64,000 bases of DNA from positions 99,184,405-99,248,404 of the forward strand of contig OZ020269.1 of assembly GCA_963971225.1 (NCBI GenBank). Direction: 5' to 3'. Positions 32,000 to 41,887 of this stretch are shown here, piece by piece (position 1 is the stretch's first letter; every line of letters starts with the position of its first letter). A program made the position numbers and the translations under genes. A model generated the notes under the pieces. The model did no database searches. It saw only the letters and a program-made list of their open reading frames with translations, and was not told the DNA's origin. Source of the DNA: Melieria omissa (taxonomy: Eukaryota; Arthropoda; Insecta; Diptera; Ulidiidae).

Positions 32000-33572
32000 T
32001 CAGGGTTGGTGTGGCTGTCACCGCCGACACTCCACCCGTCTCAACCTCCGTCTCGTCAATCTTCCCGTCATCAAGCCGAAGCATGAAAGTAGCGTCGGTC
32101 ATGGGTTCAAGCCCAAGATCCTTTTCAGCTTCACCTTGAGGTTGATTTGTAGGACCTTTCCCTTCAGAAGGTACAGTGCCCTTCAAGGTGGGTGTGGCTG
32201 TCACCGCCGACACTCCACCCGTCTCAACCTCCATCTCGTCAATCTTCCCGTCGTCTAGCCGAAGCATGATAGTAGCGTCGGTCATGGGTTCCGGCCCAAG
32301 ATCCTTTTCTGCTTCACCTGGCTTCAGAGTGTTTTCATTCCCGTCTTTCGGATGACGTTTTTTGAGGCGCAGGTAAACACTACCCGTCCCCCAAGACATC
32401 TTTCCGAACCGTTGATACAACTTGTCCTCTGCCTCTTTGTTGATTTGGAGGATCAGATCAAGTGTACCGTCGGCGTTGGGTTTCCCCGCGTGGATCATCT
32501 TCCAGTCCGTCGTCGGGACATCGGGATTCTGCCGCTGGAAAAGCAGTAGGGCGTTTTCCGGTTTCACCGCGCTTGGTACACGTACCTTAGCCCGCGGTGG
32601 ACCGGGAATATCGTCCCTATCCACTATAACCAGATTAGCGCCCGGCCACAGTCCTCGTAGTTTCGGGACCACCTCCTTCACCCATTTAAGCGTGAGGTCG
32701 TCATTGCACTTTAGAATCTTGACTCCCCTGTACCACCCCGCTCCTTCAAAGGAGGGCGAAGGTTTGTTAGGTTCGTCGATCGCCTGCGCAACAATGGCCT
32801 CGATAATTTTGCTGTCCACTAGCTTCCACTGTTCCGCCGTCATCTGGCCATTTTCGTGTCGTCGGTCAACGAGCGCCACGGTCAAGTGCCGTTTGGCTAC
32901 TTCGCTGGTCGTCGCCACTCTTTTGGACGAGGTCGGCCGGTCAGATGGAGTAGCTGTGGTGTGAGTGCGAGGACGTTTGGCCGCGGGGTTTTCTCCCTCC
33001 GTGGACCTCTGTCTCTTCGCCTCCGTTCCCTTCATAGCCGTCGCTACGTTTTCTTCTATTTTGTTCACGAAGGTGGGATGCGTGGTCGCAAACCGTTCGT
33101 TTTGCGAGAAGTGCTCCCTGCCTTTCGTGACCGTCTCAGTTGCCCATCGTAGGTCCTCTCGCTCCGTGGGCGAAAGAGTGTCCTTCTTCTCCAGGCGCAA
33201 CTTGATGCGTATTGCCGCTTTGTACTGGGCGAGCGCTTTCAGGCCCTCCTTATTGGGCTTCTTCCTTTGCTCGCTCCTACTAGTGGATGCGATGCTCGGG
33301 TCGAGAGCCTTCGGGGACTTCAGCAGCTCCTCCTCAGCTATCGTATTTGTGGTTGCCACGCTGCATACGCTGTCGAGGTCTGAGTCTGTGTCGACTGCGG
33401 TACCCCTAGTGACTAACCTAGCCTTCGTAAAATTTGCAGTCGCATGACGACTGCTAGAGCCTGCAACCACTCTAGCAGAGGTGTGACCGCTGGCGACACG
33501 CAGAGGGGAATCAAATTCCCCACCGTGCCCGCCGGTGGTAGCAGTCACTTCTTCCACCGACGTTTGGGTCAA
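31944..33572 (-). CDS. LINE-B ORF1, gag-like, with C-terminal duplication
   Basis: Open frame of 542 codons as bounded here; it continues in frame without a stop to about 33644. No ATG occurs until about residue 185 (within NVATAMKGTEAK), so translation must use a non-ATG codon or this copy has lost its start. The N-terminal region is Ser/Thr/Ala-rich. A Lys/Arg-rich segment (EAKRQR, AAKRPR) follows, then the domain shared with LINE-A ORF1: FEGAGWYRGVKILKC, LRGLWPGANLVIV, TTDWKM. The last 125 residues are two near-identical 61-residue units beginning EAEKDLG and ending GPTNQP, encoded by a 183-bp tandem duplication. There are no CCHC knuckles. Confidence 0.88.
   Translation of the reverse strand: MTQTSVEEVTATTGGHGGEFDSPLRVASGHTSARVVAGSSSRHATANFTKARLVTRGTAVDTDSDLDSVCSVATTNTIAEEELLKSPKALDPSIASTSRSEQRKKPNKEGLKALAQYKAAIRIKLRLEKKDTLSPTEREDLRWATETVTKGREHFSQNERFATTHPTFVNKIEENVATAMKGTEAKRQRSTEGENPAAKRPRTHTTATPSDRPTSSKRVATTSEVAKRHLTVALVDRRHENGQMTAEQWKLVDSKIIEAIVAQAIDEPNKPSPSFEGAGWYRGVKILKCNDDLTLKWVKEVVPKLRGLWPGANLVIVDRDDIPGPPRAKVRVPSAVKPENALLLFQRQNPDVPTTDWKMIHAGKPNADGTLDLILQINKEAEDKLYQRFGKMSWGTGSVYLRLKKRHPKDGNENTLKPGEAEKDLGPEPMTDATIMLRLDDGKIDEMEVETGGVSAVTATPTLKGTVPSEGKGPTNQPQGEAEKDLGLEPMTDATFMLRLDDGKIDETEVETGGVSAVTATPTLNGTVPSEGKGPTNQPPPQ
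31956..32321 (-). repeat. 183-bp in-frame tandem duplication in ORF1
   Basis: Anchors GATTTGTAGGACC (31961 and 32144), CAGAAGGTACAGTGCC (31982 and 32165) and GCTTCACCT (32128 and 32311) are all 183 bp apart, exactly 61 codons. Only a handful of substitutions separate the copies, so the duplication is recent. The downstream copy overlaps the beginning of ORF2. Confidence 0.9.
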
Positions 33573-33870
33573 TATCCTGACCCGCTCTTTCCCCTTCTTC
33601 GACTCCAGACTGGTTTTTATTTCAGGGACTCCTCCCTTAGCGTTTTATGCCTACCCGCCAGGCACCACTTAGCGTGACTGAGGTAGGACTCCACAAGCCA
33701 CCCCTCGGGCGGCATGTAAGCTGGACCTCAGGCATGACTTGTGGAGCCCCACCTCACTCTTAGCTAGACATCGCCGTGCTTTGCCAGTTTACCTGCGCAT
33801 AGACACGGCGGTGCCCATTGCCCGGTCGGCACCCGCGAGGAGGGTTAAACTAAGTGGATTTTTGCCGACC

Positions 33871-33881
33871 TGAGTGCGTGT
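33871..33881 (+). repeat. Target-site duplication, right copy (LINE-B)
   Basis: Exact copy of 28305-28315, abutting the 5' end of LINE-B. Confidence 0.85.
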
Positions 33882-34496
33882 GTCCGTGCGGTATTAGTGG
33901 TGACGATTGATGTCGCCGCTAAGCTGTGTCTGTGTCGCTTTCAGTTGTGGCGTACGGCTGTTGCGCCGCAGTGGCATTGCAAATTAGACACCATGACATA
34001 ACAGCTTACTTTTGCCTTTTCTTTCCCCTACTTCCCACAGCGTATTATTCTTACATTTTTCCCCTGACACCAACACAACAACTAGCAGCAATTTTCATAT
34101 TTACTGTAGGCTTTCCTGCTGCACTGCGTTCTGCCTCTTGGACAGCATTTTACGTACTCATACTTGTGGGCATACGCACACCTTGACAAACTATACGCTT
34201 CATTAACCTTTCCGTGTGACACATGAATGACTGCTCTTAAAAGCATCACAAGTCCTGAGGGCAAAAAATTTACGTGTGTGTGTGTGCATGTTGCATGTGA
34301 AATTTTCTTTGCTTGGCATGAACGCGCCGTTAAAAACCCAATGCCGCTGGCTGTAAAGTGGGCCACATGATCATTGAAAGTGATAAAAACAATTTTGAAA
34401 ACACTTCGTACAACAACATTTCCATGAGTATTTAGTAGCAAAGAGCTTAGTTTTAGTTTTAGTAGTGCACAATTTCGGGGAAGTAGAATGCGAGCT
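33882..34496. other. No gene seen
   Basis: GT tracts near 34275-34290. Open frames have no recognisable product. Confidence 0.4.
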
Positions 34497-34775
34497 TTTT
34501 AATTTGAATATTCTTTATGATAGCTTTAAGTATGACAACTAGTGGTATCTAAAGACCAATGTCAAGCAAGTTGAAACCTATATTTGTTTTGAATTTAAAT
34601 ATTATTTACGGTAGCTTTAAGTGTAAAAAATAGAGATGAAAATAAAGACCAATGTTAAAGCTGGTGCAAGCCCAAACTTTTTTTTAACTTAAATATTGTT
34701 AAAATTTTTAAGCAATGTTAAAGGAGGTTGAAACCCATATTTCTTTTAAATTTAAACATTGGACACGTTAACTCA
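34497..34775. repeat. Diverged tandem repeat, about 100 bp x3
   Basis: Recurring blocks TTTGAATATT/TTTAAATATT, GGTAGCTTTAAGT, AAAGACCAATGT and GTTGAAACC(C/T)ATATTT appear three times in the same order, with decay increasing to the right. Confidence 0.55.
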
Positions 34776-37149
34776 CTGTGCAATGGCAATTCTACTAACT
34801 TTGCATTCAGCGTTTAAATGCTCTGTTGGCTTTAAATTCCACCTGAAACAAAATTACACTTTATTGATAGGTATATCAGTATATTCTGTGCGTAAGCAAA
34901 ACCATTTTACTAATTAAAATTCAGATATTCTAAACCAACCAGACACACTGTGTCGCTGTAGTCGAGCGCCTGAATTTAATGGGAATTAATGCGAAACATT
35001 TTAAAGTTTCACCAAAACTTTAAACAACCAAAATTCTGCACAAGATTTTGAAAATCACTTGCAAAATTTCCCGCCCGCCAAACAACAATGCATGCAACGT
35101 TGCAGCGTCGATAACAAAGCCAAACAAAAACGCCAACAAAAAAACCGAAAATCATCATTCATTCATGGCGGCCGGTTGACTGCAAGTGAAGCACCGCACG
35201 AAAGCCAACCGCCGCTTTGTTGTAGCATAAAAATTAATGATAAAATCCTTTTTTAAGCCACACTCAAGTTCACTTAAGCGGCCGGCAAATGCCCGAGAAT
35301 GAGTTACGGTTCGGTCCGGACGGCCAAACGTTTAGCCAGGCATCAAATTTTTTTTGCGCTTTGCTGCATAAATGAGGCGTAAACGTGCAGCAGCCAGCGG
35401 TGGAGTGGTGAAAGCGAAAGTATGAAAAATCATTGCTGCAGCGTGAACGCTGCCAAAGTGTGCTGTTATTAATTTTCCTTGAGCAGCGCGCGAGGTCGGT
35501 AAAAAGTGCACAAAATCGCTTTTTGTGCACATTTTCAATTTTACTTCCAGCCAACGCAACAATTGCTTGGCTCAGTTTGACTCGGGCGCTGATAACGCTG
35601 CCAGCAATGGCTGCCAACTGTCGCCGAGTGCTGGCAATGCTCGTTGCCTGAGTCGGATTGTTTTTGTGTTTGTATGCAGCGCGCATAATGTGGCCGCCAT
35701 TGTCTCATTTCTAGCTCATTTGATGGCACTTTTGTTTTAAGCTCTACTCTGTTTTCTTTGTTGCTTTTCTGCTTCCCACTTTCAGTGCGCACAGAATTTA
35801 AAAAAATCTTCATTTCGTTTCTCAGCTTCTTTCTTTTCTGCGTTTGATTATGCATTTTCTCATTTGTCCGTTCGCCTTCATTGTTCAGCCGCTTTAGTTT
35901 GACTTTTTCATTTCAGTCACGTTCTCATTTTCTCTGCTGCCTGGTTTGCCAACATTTACTTCATATTTTCATTACTTATGTGTCTCATCTCTCTGCTCTG
36001 CTCGGCAGCTATTTCACACCCGGAAAGCAAAAACTTGCTGCTTTGTTTCCATCTCTGCTGTCTTCCTTCTGCCTTCCTTCATCGCTACCAATAATTTGCT
36101 ATTCCTGCGTCGGTTGTTTCTGCTGGCAAATTTGTTTCTGACTTTGTGCTGGTGCATGTTTTTAACGATCATAGCTTTTGTTTCAAAATCCAACTCCTTC
36201 CTCAAATTTTCTTGCTCGTTTTCTTCTCCCATATACAACAAAAAAAATATACAAAATATGTTTGCAATTTTTCTTCATTAGTTGTGATTGCTATTAATTT
36301 TGTTCGCTCTCTCATTTCTATGGCAACGCTCATATTTACGATGCACATCAACCATTATAGAAAACGAAGAGAGATAATTTTATGACTCAAGTTATGCTTT
36401 CAAGTTTCTTCCGAATTTTGTTACGCCTTAATGGTTTTCGTTTTAAATGCATTAAAAATTCTGCGTTTAAAAAGTTTGATTTAGATTGTGCTGGCCTAAA
36501 AGTATGCCATAAAAAAGTTTCTTTCATCTTTCTAAAGTTAACTGCAATGCAGTTGAATCAATTCGAGTAAGGCGCCTAAAAGTAGAGTTTAGAAAAATGT
36601 GGTTTAGAGGGAACCCTTAAAAGTATGCTATAATATGATGTAGTTCAGTCTTGAAGTATTCTAAGATCCAAATATTTCTTTTGTTTAGCTATTAATTAAA
36701 AAATCAGCAGATGTCTGCTGAAATGAGAAGAAAAGATTTCTTCAATATATATTTTTTTTAACACGAACAAACGCGCAGGGGATGACCCCTATTAATGCGA
36801 AGCATTGCGTTAGTTCAAGAAGGATATAAAGGATAGGAGATAGGGTTATGAGTGAAGTGGTTATGGACTCTTGCCTTGAACCCATCGAAATCATAAGTAC
36901 TGGGGAAAATATCCGCAGGGAGACCATTCCACATCCGCGCTGTACGGGCCAGAAACGAACTTTATCTGTAGAGTGTAGTGCGCTGGATGCCCTGCTGTCC
37001 CCTATATCAGTTTTCAATAATAATAGGTCGATGTTGAAATGGAATAAAACAAGTTGTGGTGAGGTAATGCAGAAATTCATATTTGAAAAGCCCCTGTTTG
37101 CTACTAGGTATGGAATTTAACTCGGTGAACATATATGTAGTCACACTAA
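34776..37149. other. No gene identified
   Basis: From 34776 to 36740 nothing was recognised; the T-rich frames at 35881-36281 are compositional. 36740-37130 is less AT-rich and has frames on both strands (for example 36742-37080 minus and 36848-37120 plus) that could be the remains of a repeat element, but no motif allows a name. Confidence 0.35.
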
Positions 37150-37520
37150 ACATGCTCACAAATCCTTATCCTCAAGATAGTCTAGACATGCACCCCATTT
37201 CAGAAAACTGGAGACTTCAGCTATATTTTGAAGGGCTTTTTATTAGTCTAGCCCCCTGCGTATGGATTCTGGAAGCATTTTATCGATGATTAGTGATTTT
37301 AGAGTTCCCAGCTCTTCAAAGTAAAATTTGCGCAACGAATTTATGGCACCTTATCCTTAGGATAGTCCAGGTATCCACACCATTTCTGAAAGCTGGAGAC
37401 TTCAGCTACATTTTGAGGGGATTTTTATTGGTCTTTTATTGGGTTTTCTAGTTCCAAGATCTTCAAAGTGAAGTTTGCGCATTGAATTTGCCACATTATC
37501 CTCAGGATAGCCCATAATTT
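37150..37520. repeat. Short tandem repeat, about 185 bp x2 plus part
   Basis: Blocks TTATCCTCAAGATAGTC (37166), TTATCCTTAGGATAGTC (37351) and TTATCCTCAGGATAGCC (37496) mark successive units. Each of the first two contains GGAGACTTCAGCTA(T/C)ATTTTGA and a TTTTTATT(A/G)GTCT block. Confidence 0.7.
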
Positions 37521-37744
37521 AATTTTTCAACTAACTTCATATTAAATCGCTTAAAAAATGTTACAGCAAAATCCGAATGAAACGGAATTCCAACTCATTC
37601 GGGTTAACATTATTTAAATGTCCTCCGCGGGTTCGCTTGCTGGCACTTCTGATAGGTCCAGTTTTCAATGAATCTGCTGTACCCATCCGGTTGAATTTGA
37701 GCCGATTGATCGAAACCCAAGTCAACTGACCTCGCGAGGGTCAG

Positions 37745-37835
37745 CATACCGTCGCCTCAGAAAACGAATGTCGTATGTTCCATTGAACCTAGTAAGACAT
37801 ACGACATTTGTTTTCTCAGGCAACGATACGTCGAT
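37745..37835. repeat. Long inverted repeat (hairpin)
   Basis: GCCTCAGAAAACGAATGTCG at 37754 pairs with CGACATTTGTTTTCTCAGGC ending near 37823. The paired arms extend to roughly 35 bases with few mismatches around a loop of about 22 bases. It could be the centre or end of a MITE, but no outer boundary was found. Confidence 0.7.
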
Positions 37836-38141
37836 TGGTCTGGTTTGTTATGATTTGAAACCAATTATCCAATAACTTGCGGAAAAGTGTAGTTCCTAAG
37901 GATCAATACGTTTAATATATTACAATCCCAAAAGATCACTACTTCAACTACTCCTTAAAGAAACACCGACTGGCATTGCTAAGGAACCAAAAGGGTTAAT
38001 GCATAGCTTTATTGGAAGCCAGTATAAGCTAAGATCATTTCACACTTTAGTTGATAAAGTAGACTAAATGAGCTCTTTGAATTACCATACTTAAGTGCCA
38101 ACTTTATTTGAGAAATGAAAATTATGGAGTGATGACTAAAT

Positions 38142-38370
38142 CACATCACCTATGCAAGAGATAACCATTCGCTCAAATTGTTCTTGCCGAATGTCCATCG
38201 TGGTGTTTGCTGTTGCACATGTTGCCCACCTCCATATTTTTCAATTTGGTCTAAAAGATTTGGTTATCATCGATCTGTGCCGCTCGCCATTGATTGTCAT
38301 GGCCTCACCAACATCGTTTTCCAAGAAGTACGAACCAATGACACCACTGGCCCAGAATCTGCTTCAAACA
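38142..38370 (-). pseudogene. Transposase remnant, DD(E/D) superfamily
   Basis: Minus-strand frames give FENDVGEAMTINGERHRSMI, then ATCATANTTMDI and EQFERMVIS..GDVI. This is the order seen in the catalytic half of a mariner/Tc1-superfamily transposase whose N-terminal domain is also visible at 63843-64000 (recognised from family memory). There are frameshifts and a stop, and no inverted repeats were found. The second catalytic region (normally QQDGATCH) is degraded to ...ATCATA, so the copy is dead. The flanking sequence to 38800 holds nothing I can name. Confidence 0.6.
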
Positions 38371-38429
38371 GTAAGTTTTCATGCGTTTATTGTCACCTGG
38401 TGATCCTCGTGTTAGTTGGCAACGTCCTA

Positions 38430-40764
38430 TGTATGGCAATTTTGTATTTATAACCTTCATTTATTCATCCAAAAACGCGCTTCGTCAGCAGTCTAAAGAG
38501 TGACATTCATGCCAACCTTATGATTCGTGCTACTGGAAGATAGAACAATTTGTCTGTTATCAAAGTGATCATCGTCAAAGTACGACCTGAGTTAAACAAA
38601 GTTACTGCTTGGAAACAGTCTGGTAAATACCGAAAGGCTCGCTGCAGTTCTTACGAATCATTAGCCGGTGGGGAAAACCCTTCATTAACCATTGACACAG
38701 TTGTGGGAGTAGCACCAGAGAAAGACACTAACCCACTTTCTGGGTACGAGGTTTCCCTCATGCCTGGGGTTTAGGAAGGAGAAAGCTACGCTAGCTTAGG
38801 ACTTATTTCCCTCAAAGCCTCAGAACAATTTCAAATATGGAGATCAAAAAGCACAAAGAAGATTTCAAGTACCACCCAATACAATGTGGCTACGGGATGT
38901 GGCACTTTATGTGTTAATTCCGCTAGCTAGTTATGGTAGCAAACACTCAACCAACTAATAACCAATCAACCGAACAAAAACCCAAACCAAAACCCGATTT
39001 GACAAAAGCTGCCAAAACAACATGGCCACCCAAGCCTGTCAACATTTATCCTTTTCTATGTTATTTCTATGTAAAGTCCCCATTATCTCCAATTTTGTTG
39101 TACCATAACATAGAAGCGCCTACCAGTATGCAACAAAACAGTTGCTCTCTCTTTTGCTCCAGAGCTTAAACGCTTACTAAAGGCATTTTATGTTGCATAC
39201 TCTTAGCCATCATAGCAAATTGCTTTGGTCAAACTAATAAACAAGCGAAACGCACAAAGCCAATCACTGTACAATTTAAATCTCCACCATGCTGCGCAGC
39301 ACTAACACAAACAAACAAAATTACACTCACACACACACACACACACACTCTCAAAGTCACACAACCACGTTGATAGCCACAATCGATTCGATTTCACTAG
39401 CAGTTGTCGCTCTCGCACCGCCTGTATTGGCAGCAAATTGCAGCTGCTGCCGCTTCACTATCTACATTCTTCGGGATTATTGTTTTGGACGCTGTGGTGG
39501 CAGCTGCAAATCGAATTTCAATTGAAAACCGCAATAATCGAATCGCGGCCAAGGCACACCAGCCACAGCCATTGCATTGCACTGTCGCAGCACGTCTCCA
39601 TTGCAACGCATCGCATTGCATTACAACACATTTGCAACATTCGAAAACGAAATTAGATTGCAAATTAGATTACAGCAATGCAGCCGCTCGGCAATGCAAC
39701 AATAATCGTTCACTTTCCTAACGCTGCTTTGCATCTTTTCATTGCATGGCTTGGCTGCAGGATTTCTAATACAAATTGCAACGTTTATGATAAACAACCA
39801 CAAAACGTATGCGCCGCTCTGGTGCAGTTCATATCAGCTCATCACATCACTGCCGCGTGTCGAATGTGTGGTAAGCGACGGTGTTGTGCAGCTGCCAACA
39901 TGCCAACACTGCTCCGTAGACAATGCAACCAACTTAACCACAAAAGTGCCACGTCCGCTGGCAATCAGCTCGTTTTACTGCTCTCCTCCCCAACCACAGT
40001 GCACAGCATCTGCGTTCGATGCGCATCTAGGGCGCATAATTTATGTATGTCCCAACCCGAAAGCCGCACGCCAACACCACTCAAGTGATTCGCCCGATAC
40101 GCTGCACTTCACTTCACTCAATCCCGCCACCGCACTGCGCACTTCACATGGCACTTGCTCGCTTACGAGTGTGTGAGTGCAAATCGCTGCCGCAGCGTTG
40201 TCGATTTGCTTTTTCAATCATGCATGGCGCCTGCGCAAACGTTTCGCTTCTGGATATTTGCCAGCCGAATCATTTTAATCCCATTCCGAATCGATTTCAC
40301 GTGCTGCGCCTTGAAGTGTGCACACAAAAATTGCGCCCAACTGCGAACGATTCAAACACAACGCAGCCGCAGTTGCTGGCGCGTTGCTTTATGAAATTGG
40401 CGCCCTTTTGTCAAGGTTCAGTAGCTGGCGGCACAGCAAAATATCTACTCGAAATTCTATAGAAGCTGTGACTAGATGCGCAACTTGGTTAGAGTATAGA
40501 AATCAATTAGTATAAAAGTCAATTTGGCGTCGTTACTATCATCGTTAAATGCTATTTTTTTCATAGTTCAATATGTCTTTTTTTATTTTTTTGAGCAGCG
40601 TAAAAATCGTTCAACCAGAAGTTGTGCTCATTTAGCATCACAAATTGATATCCTGCTTTTTAAAATTGTAAGGCTTACTATTTTGTGGGATTTTGAAACT
40701 CAATTATTACAGTTTCGGCAGCCAACGTATTTACAAGCAGAGCTTTATTTAGTCTAAGGGATAT
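38430..40764. other. No gene identified; ORF-dense unique DNA
   Basis: 39380-40470 is GC-richer, with overlapping open frames of 136-144 codons on the plus strand. Their products are Cys/His-rich without domain order, and the frames shift repeatedly, so I do not call a gene. A (CA)n tract lies at 39328-39348. Confidence 0.4.
39328..39348. repeat. (CA)n microsatellite
   Basis: About ten uninterrupted CA units. Confidence 0.9.
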
Positions 40765-40767
40765 GGG

Positions 40768-40985
40768 TTGTGTTGCTGTCCTCGATAGTTCTCCTAGGTT
40801 CGAATTCCAACTCGGGCTGGTACAAAACTCGTCTACTTCAATCGCTATCCACATGAAGCAAATGAGAAGGAAAGCAGTGTTGCTTACACATTTCAAACGG
40901 ATACAATTCGTGGTATCACAATGAGCCCATATTGAGGCCTAAATGTGTCTCATAAAGAGGCAGCCACTACAACCTACCTACCTAC
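40768..40985 (+). mobile_element. SINE2 copy, deleted in the tRNA-like head
   Basis: Contains CCTCGATAGTTC, B-box GGTTCGAATTCC, GCTGGTACAAAACTCGTCTA, CGCTATCCACATGAAG, GTGGTATCACAATG, GTCTCATAAAGAGGCAGCC and a tail AACCTACCTACCTAC. This matches the full SINE2 at 50436-50837 in order. About 35 bp of the tRNA-like head are missing between its A- and B-box regions. The 3' tail is the insertion site of the hAT element at 40986. Confidence 0.85.
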
Positions 40986-41826
40986 TAGGCATCGCAATCC
41001 CGGGATCCCGGACTTTTTCCAGTCCCGAAAATGCCGGGATTAAAGGATTTGAATCCCGGGATTTTCGGGATTGCAAAAGATGCTTCAAAGTTCAAATGAA
41101 ATAAATTTAAAAGCACAAAAACCCAATTCCTTATCTGAGGGAGGAGGTAGGCGATAGAGGGCGTCTTTTGTAAAAGGCTTATAATTATTTAGTAAGCATT
41201 CAACCAACAAGTGTTGAATCTGAAAGATATTTCTCTTCAGCAGGGTTTATTTGCAATAAATTTCGCTCTAGATTAGAGGACAAAACACTTAATGCCTTAG
41301 TATTTTCAAGATCTCAGTTTTTAGTTAATCAAAACGTTAAACTTTGTTATCGAAATAATCGAAGTAAAACTAAAAGTACAAACGAATTAACTATTTTATT
41401 TTTTGTATCAAAAATGCATATATATGCACTTTATGATACATCTGTTGCAAAACAATAAGTTATTTTAAGTGTCATGTTTGGATAAAACAAAATGTTATCA
41501 AACTGAAGTTAAATGTCCAAAATGAAAACCTTAAATCCATAAATGAAAACTTTTAAGTTAAATCAAATGTGATTAAATTCAAGGTAAAAAATCGTAAAAC
41601 TACCCCAAATGTGATTAAACTGTGTCCATTTTTATGGTAAATATATTATAAACAAGTATTTATGCAATTTGGGAAAATTGGTTTATTTGAAGAATGTGTT
41701 ATATGAATCCCGGGATTAAATCCCGGGATTTGACTTTTCAATCCCGAAAATCCCGGGATCCCGGGATTTGACTTTTCAATCCCGAAAATTCCGGGATCGC
41801 AAAATGGCAACAAATTGCGATCCCTA
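40986..41826 (+). mobile_element. Short hAT element inserted in the SINE2 tail
   Basis: An 841-bp element with terminal inverted repeats TAGGCATCGCAAT (left) and TAGGGATCGCAAT (right, minus strand). The flanks CTACCTAC (40978-40985) and CTGCCTAC (41827-41834) match at 7 of 8 positions, the 8-bp size expected of hAT elements. Both ends are packed with ATCCCGGGAT/CGGGATT repeats (40997-41070 and 41707-41800), which are subterminal and complementary. Only the C-terminal transposase domain remains. Confidence 0.85.
41204..41332 (+). pseudogene. hAT transposase C-terminal dimerisation domain
   Basis: 43 codons read PTSVESERYFSSAGF...NKFRSRLEDKTLNALVFSR. This is the hallmark hAT dimerisation segment (family pattern SxxSER-x-FS-x-xG...RxxLxxxxxxxLxFLR). 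The rest of the transposase, with its zinc finger and catalytic core, is absent, so the element is a non-autonomous deletion derivative. Confidence 0.88.
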
Positions 41827-41887
41827 CTGCCTACGTTACGTTCTGACTCCCTTCAAAATGCCGAAACATTCTTTTAATATGCAAGTA

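Larger units (their letters stand above)
28316..33870 (-). mobile_element. Full-length non-LTR retrotransposon LINE-B
   Basis: A 5555-bp minus-strand element bounded by an 11-bp direct duplication. Its 5' end at 33870 begins GGTCGGC and has complementary GCCGACC about 45 bases in, so it can form a stem. A GC-rich leader, ORF1 and ORF2 follow, overlapping by 56 bp. The 3' tail is CCTAACCTACCTACCT, with no poly(A). The domain order matches LINE-A, with clear sequence similarity in both ORFs, but the two are distinct families. ORF2 is uninterrupted and the flanks are perfect, so the insertion is recent. Competence is uncertain because ORF1 has no ATG near its start. Confidence 0.95.

Noticed and set aside
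36742..37120. Overlapping 112- and 90-codon frames suggesting a gene or LINE 3' end
   Set aside because: No RT, RNase H or tail motif could be identified with confidence. Left unassigned.
39678..40462. Three overlapping plus-strand frames of 136-144 codons
   Set aside because: They overlap in different frames, have no domain pattern and are rich in Cys/His from local composition. No splice-consistent model was found.
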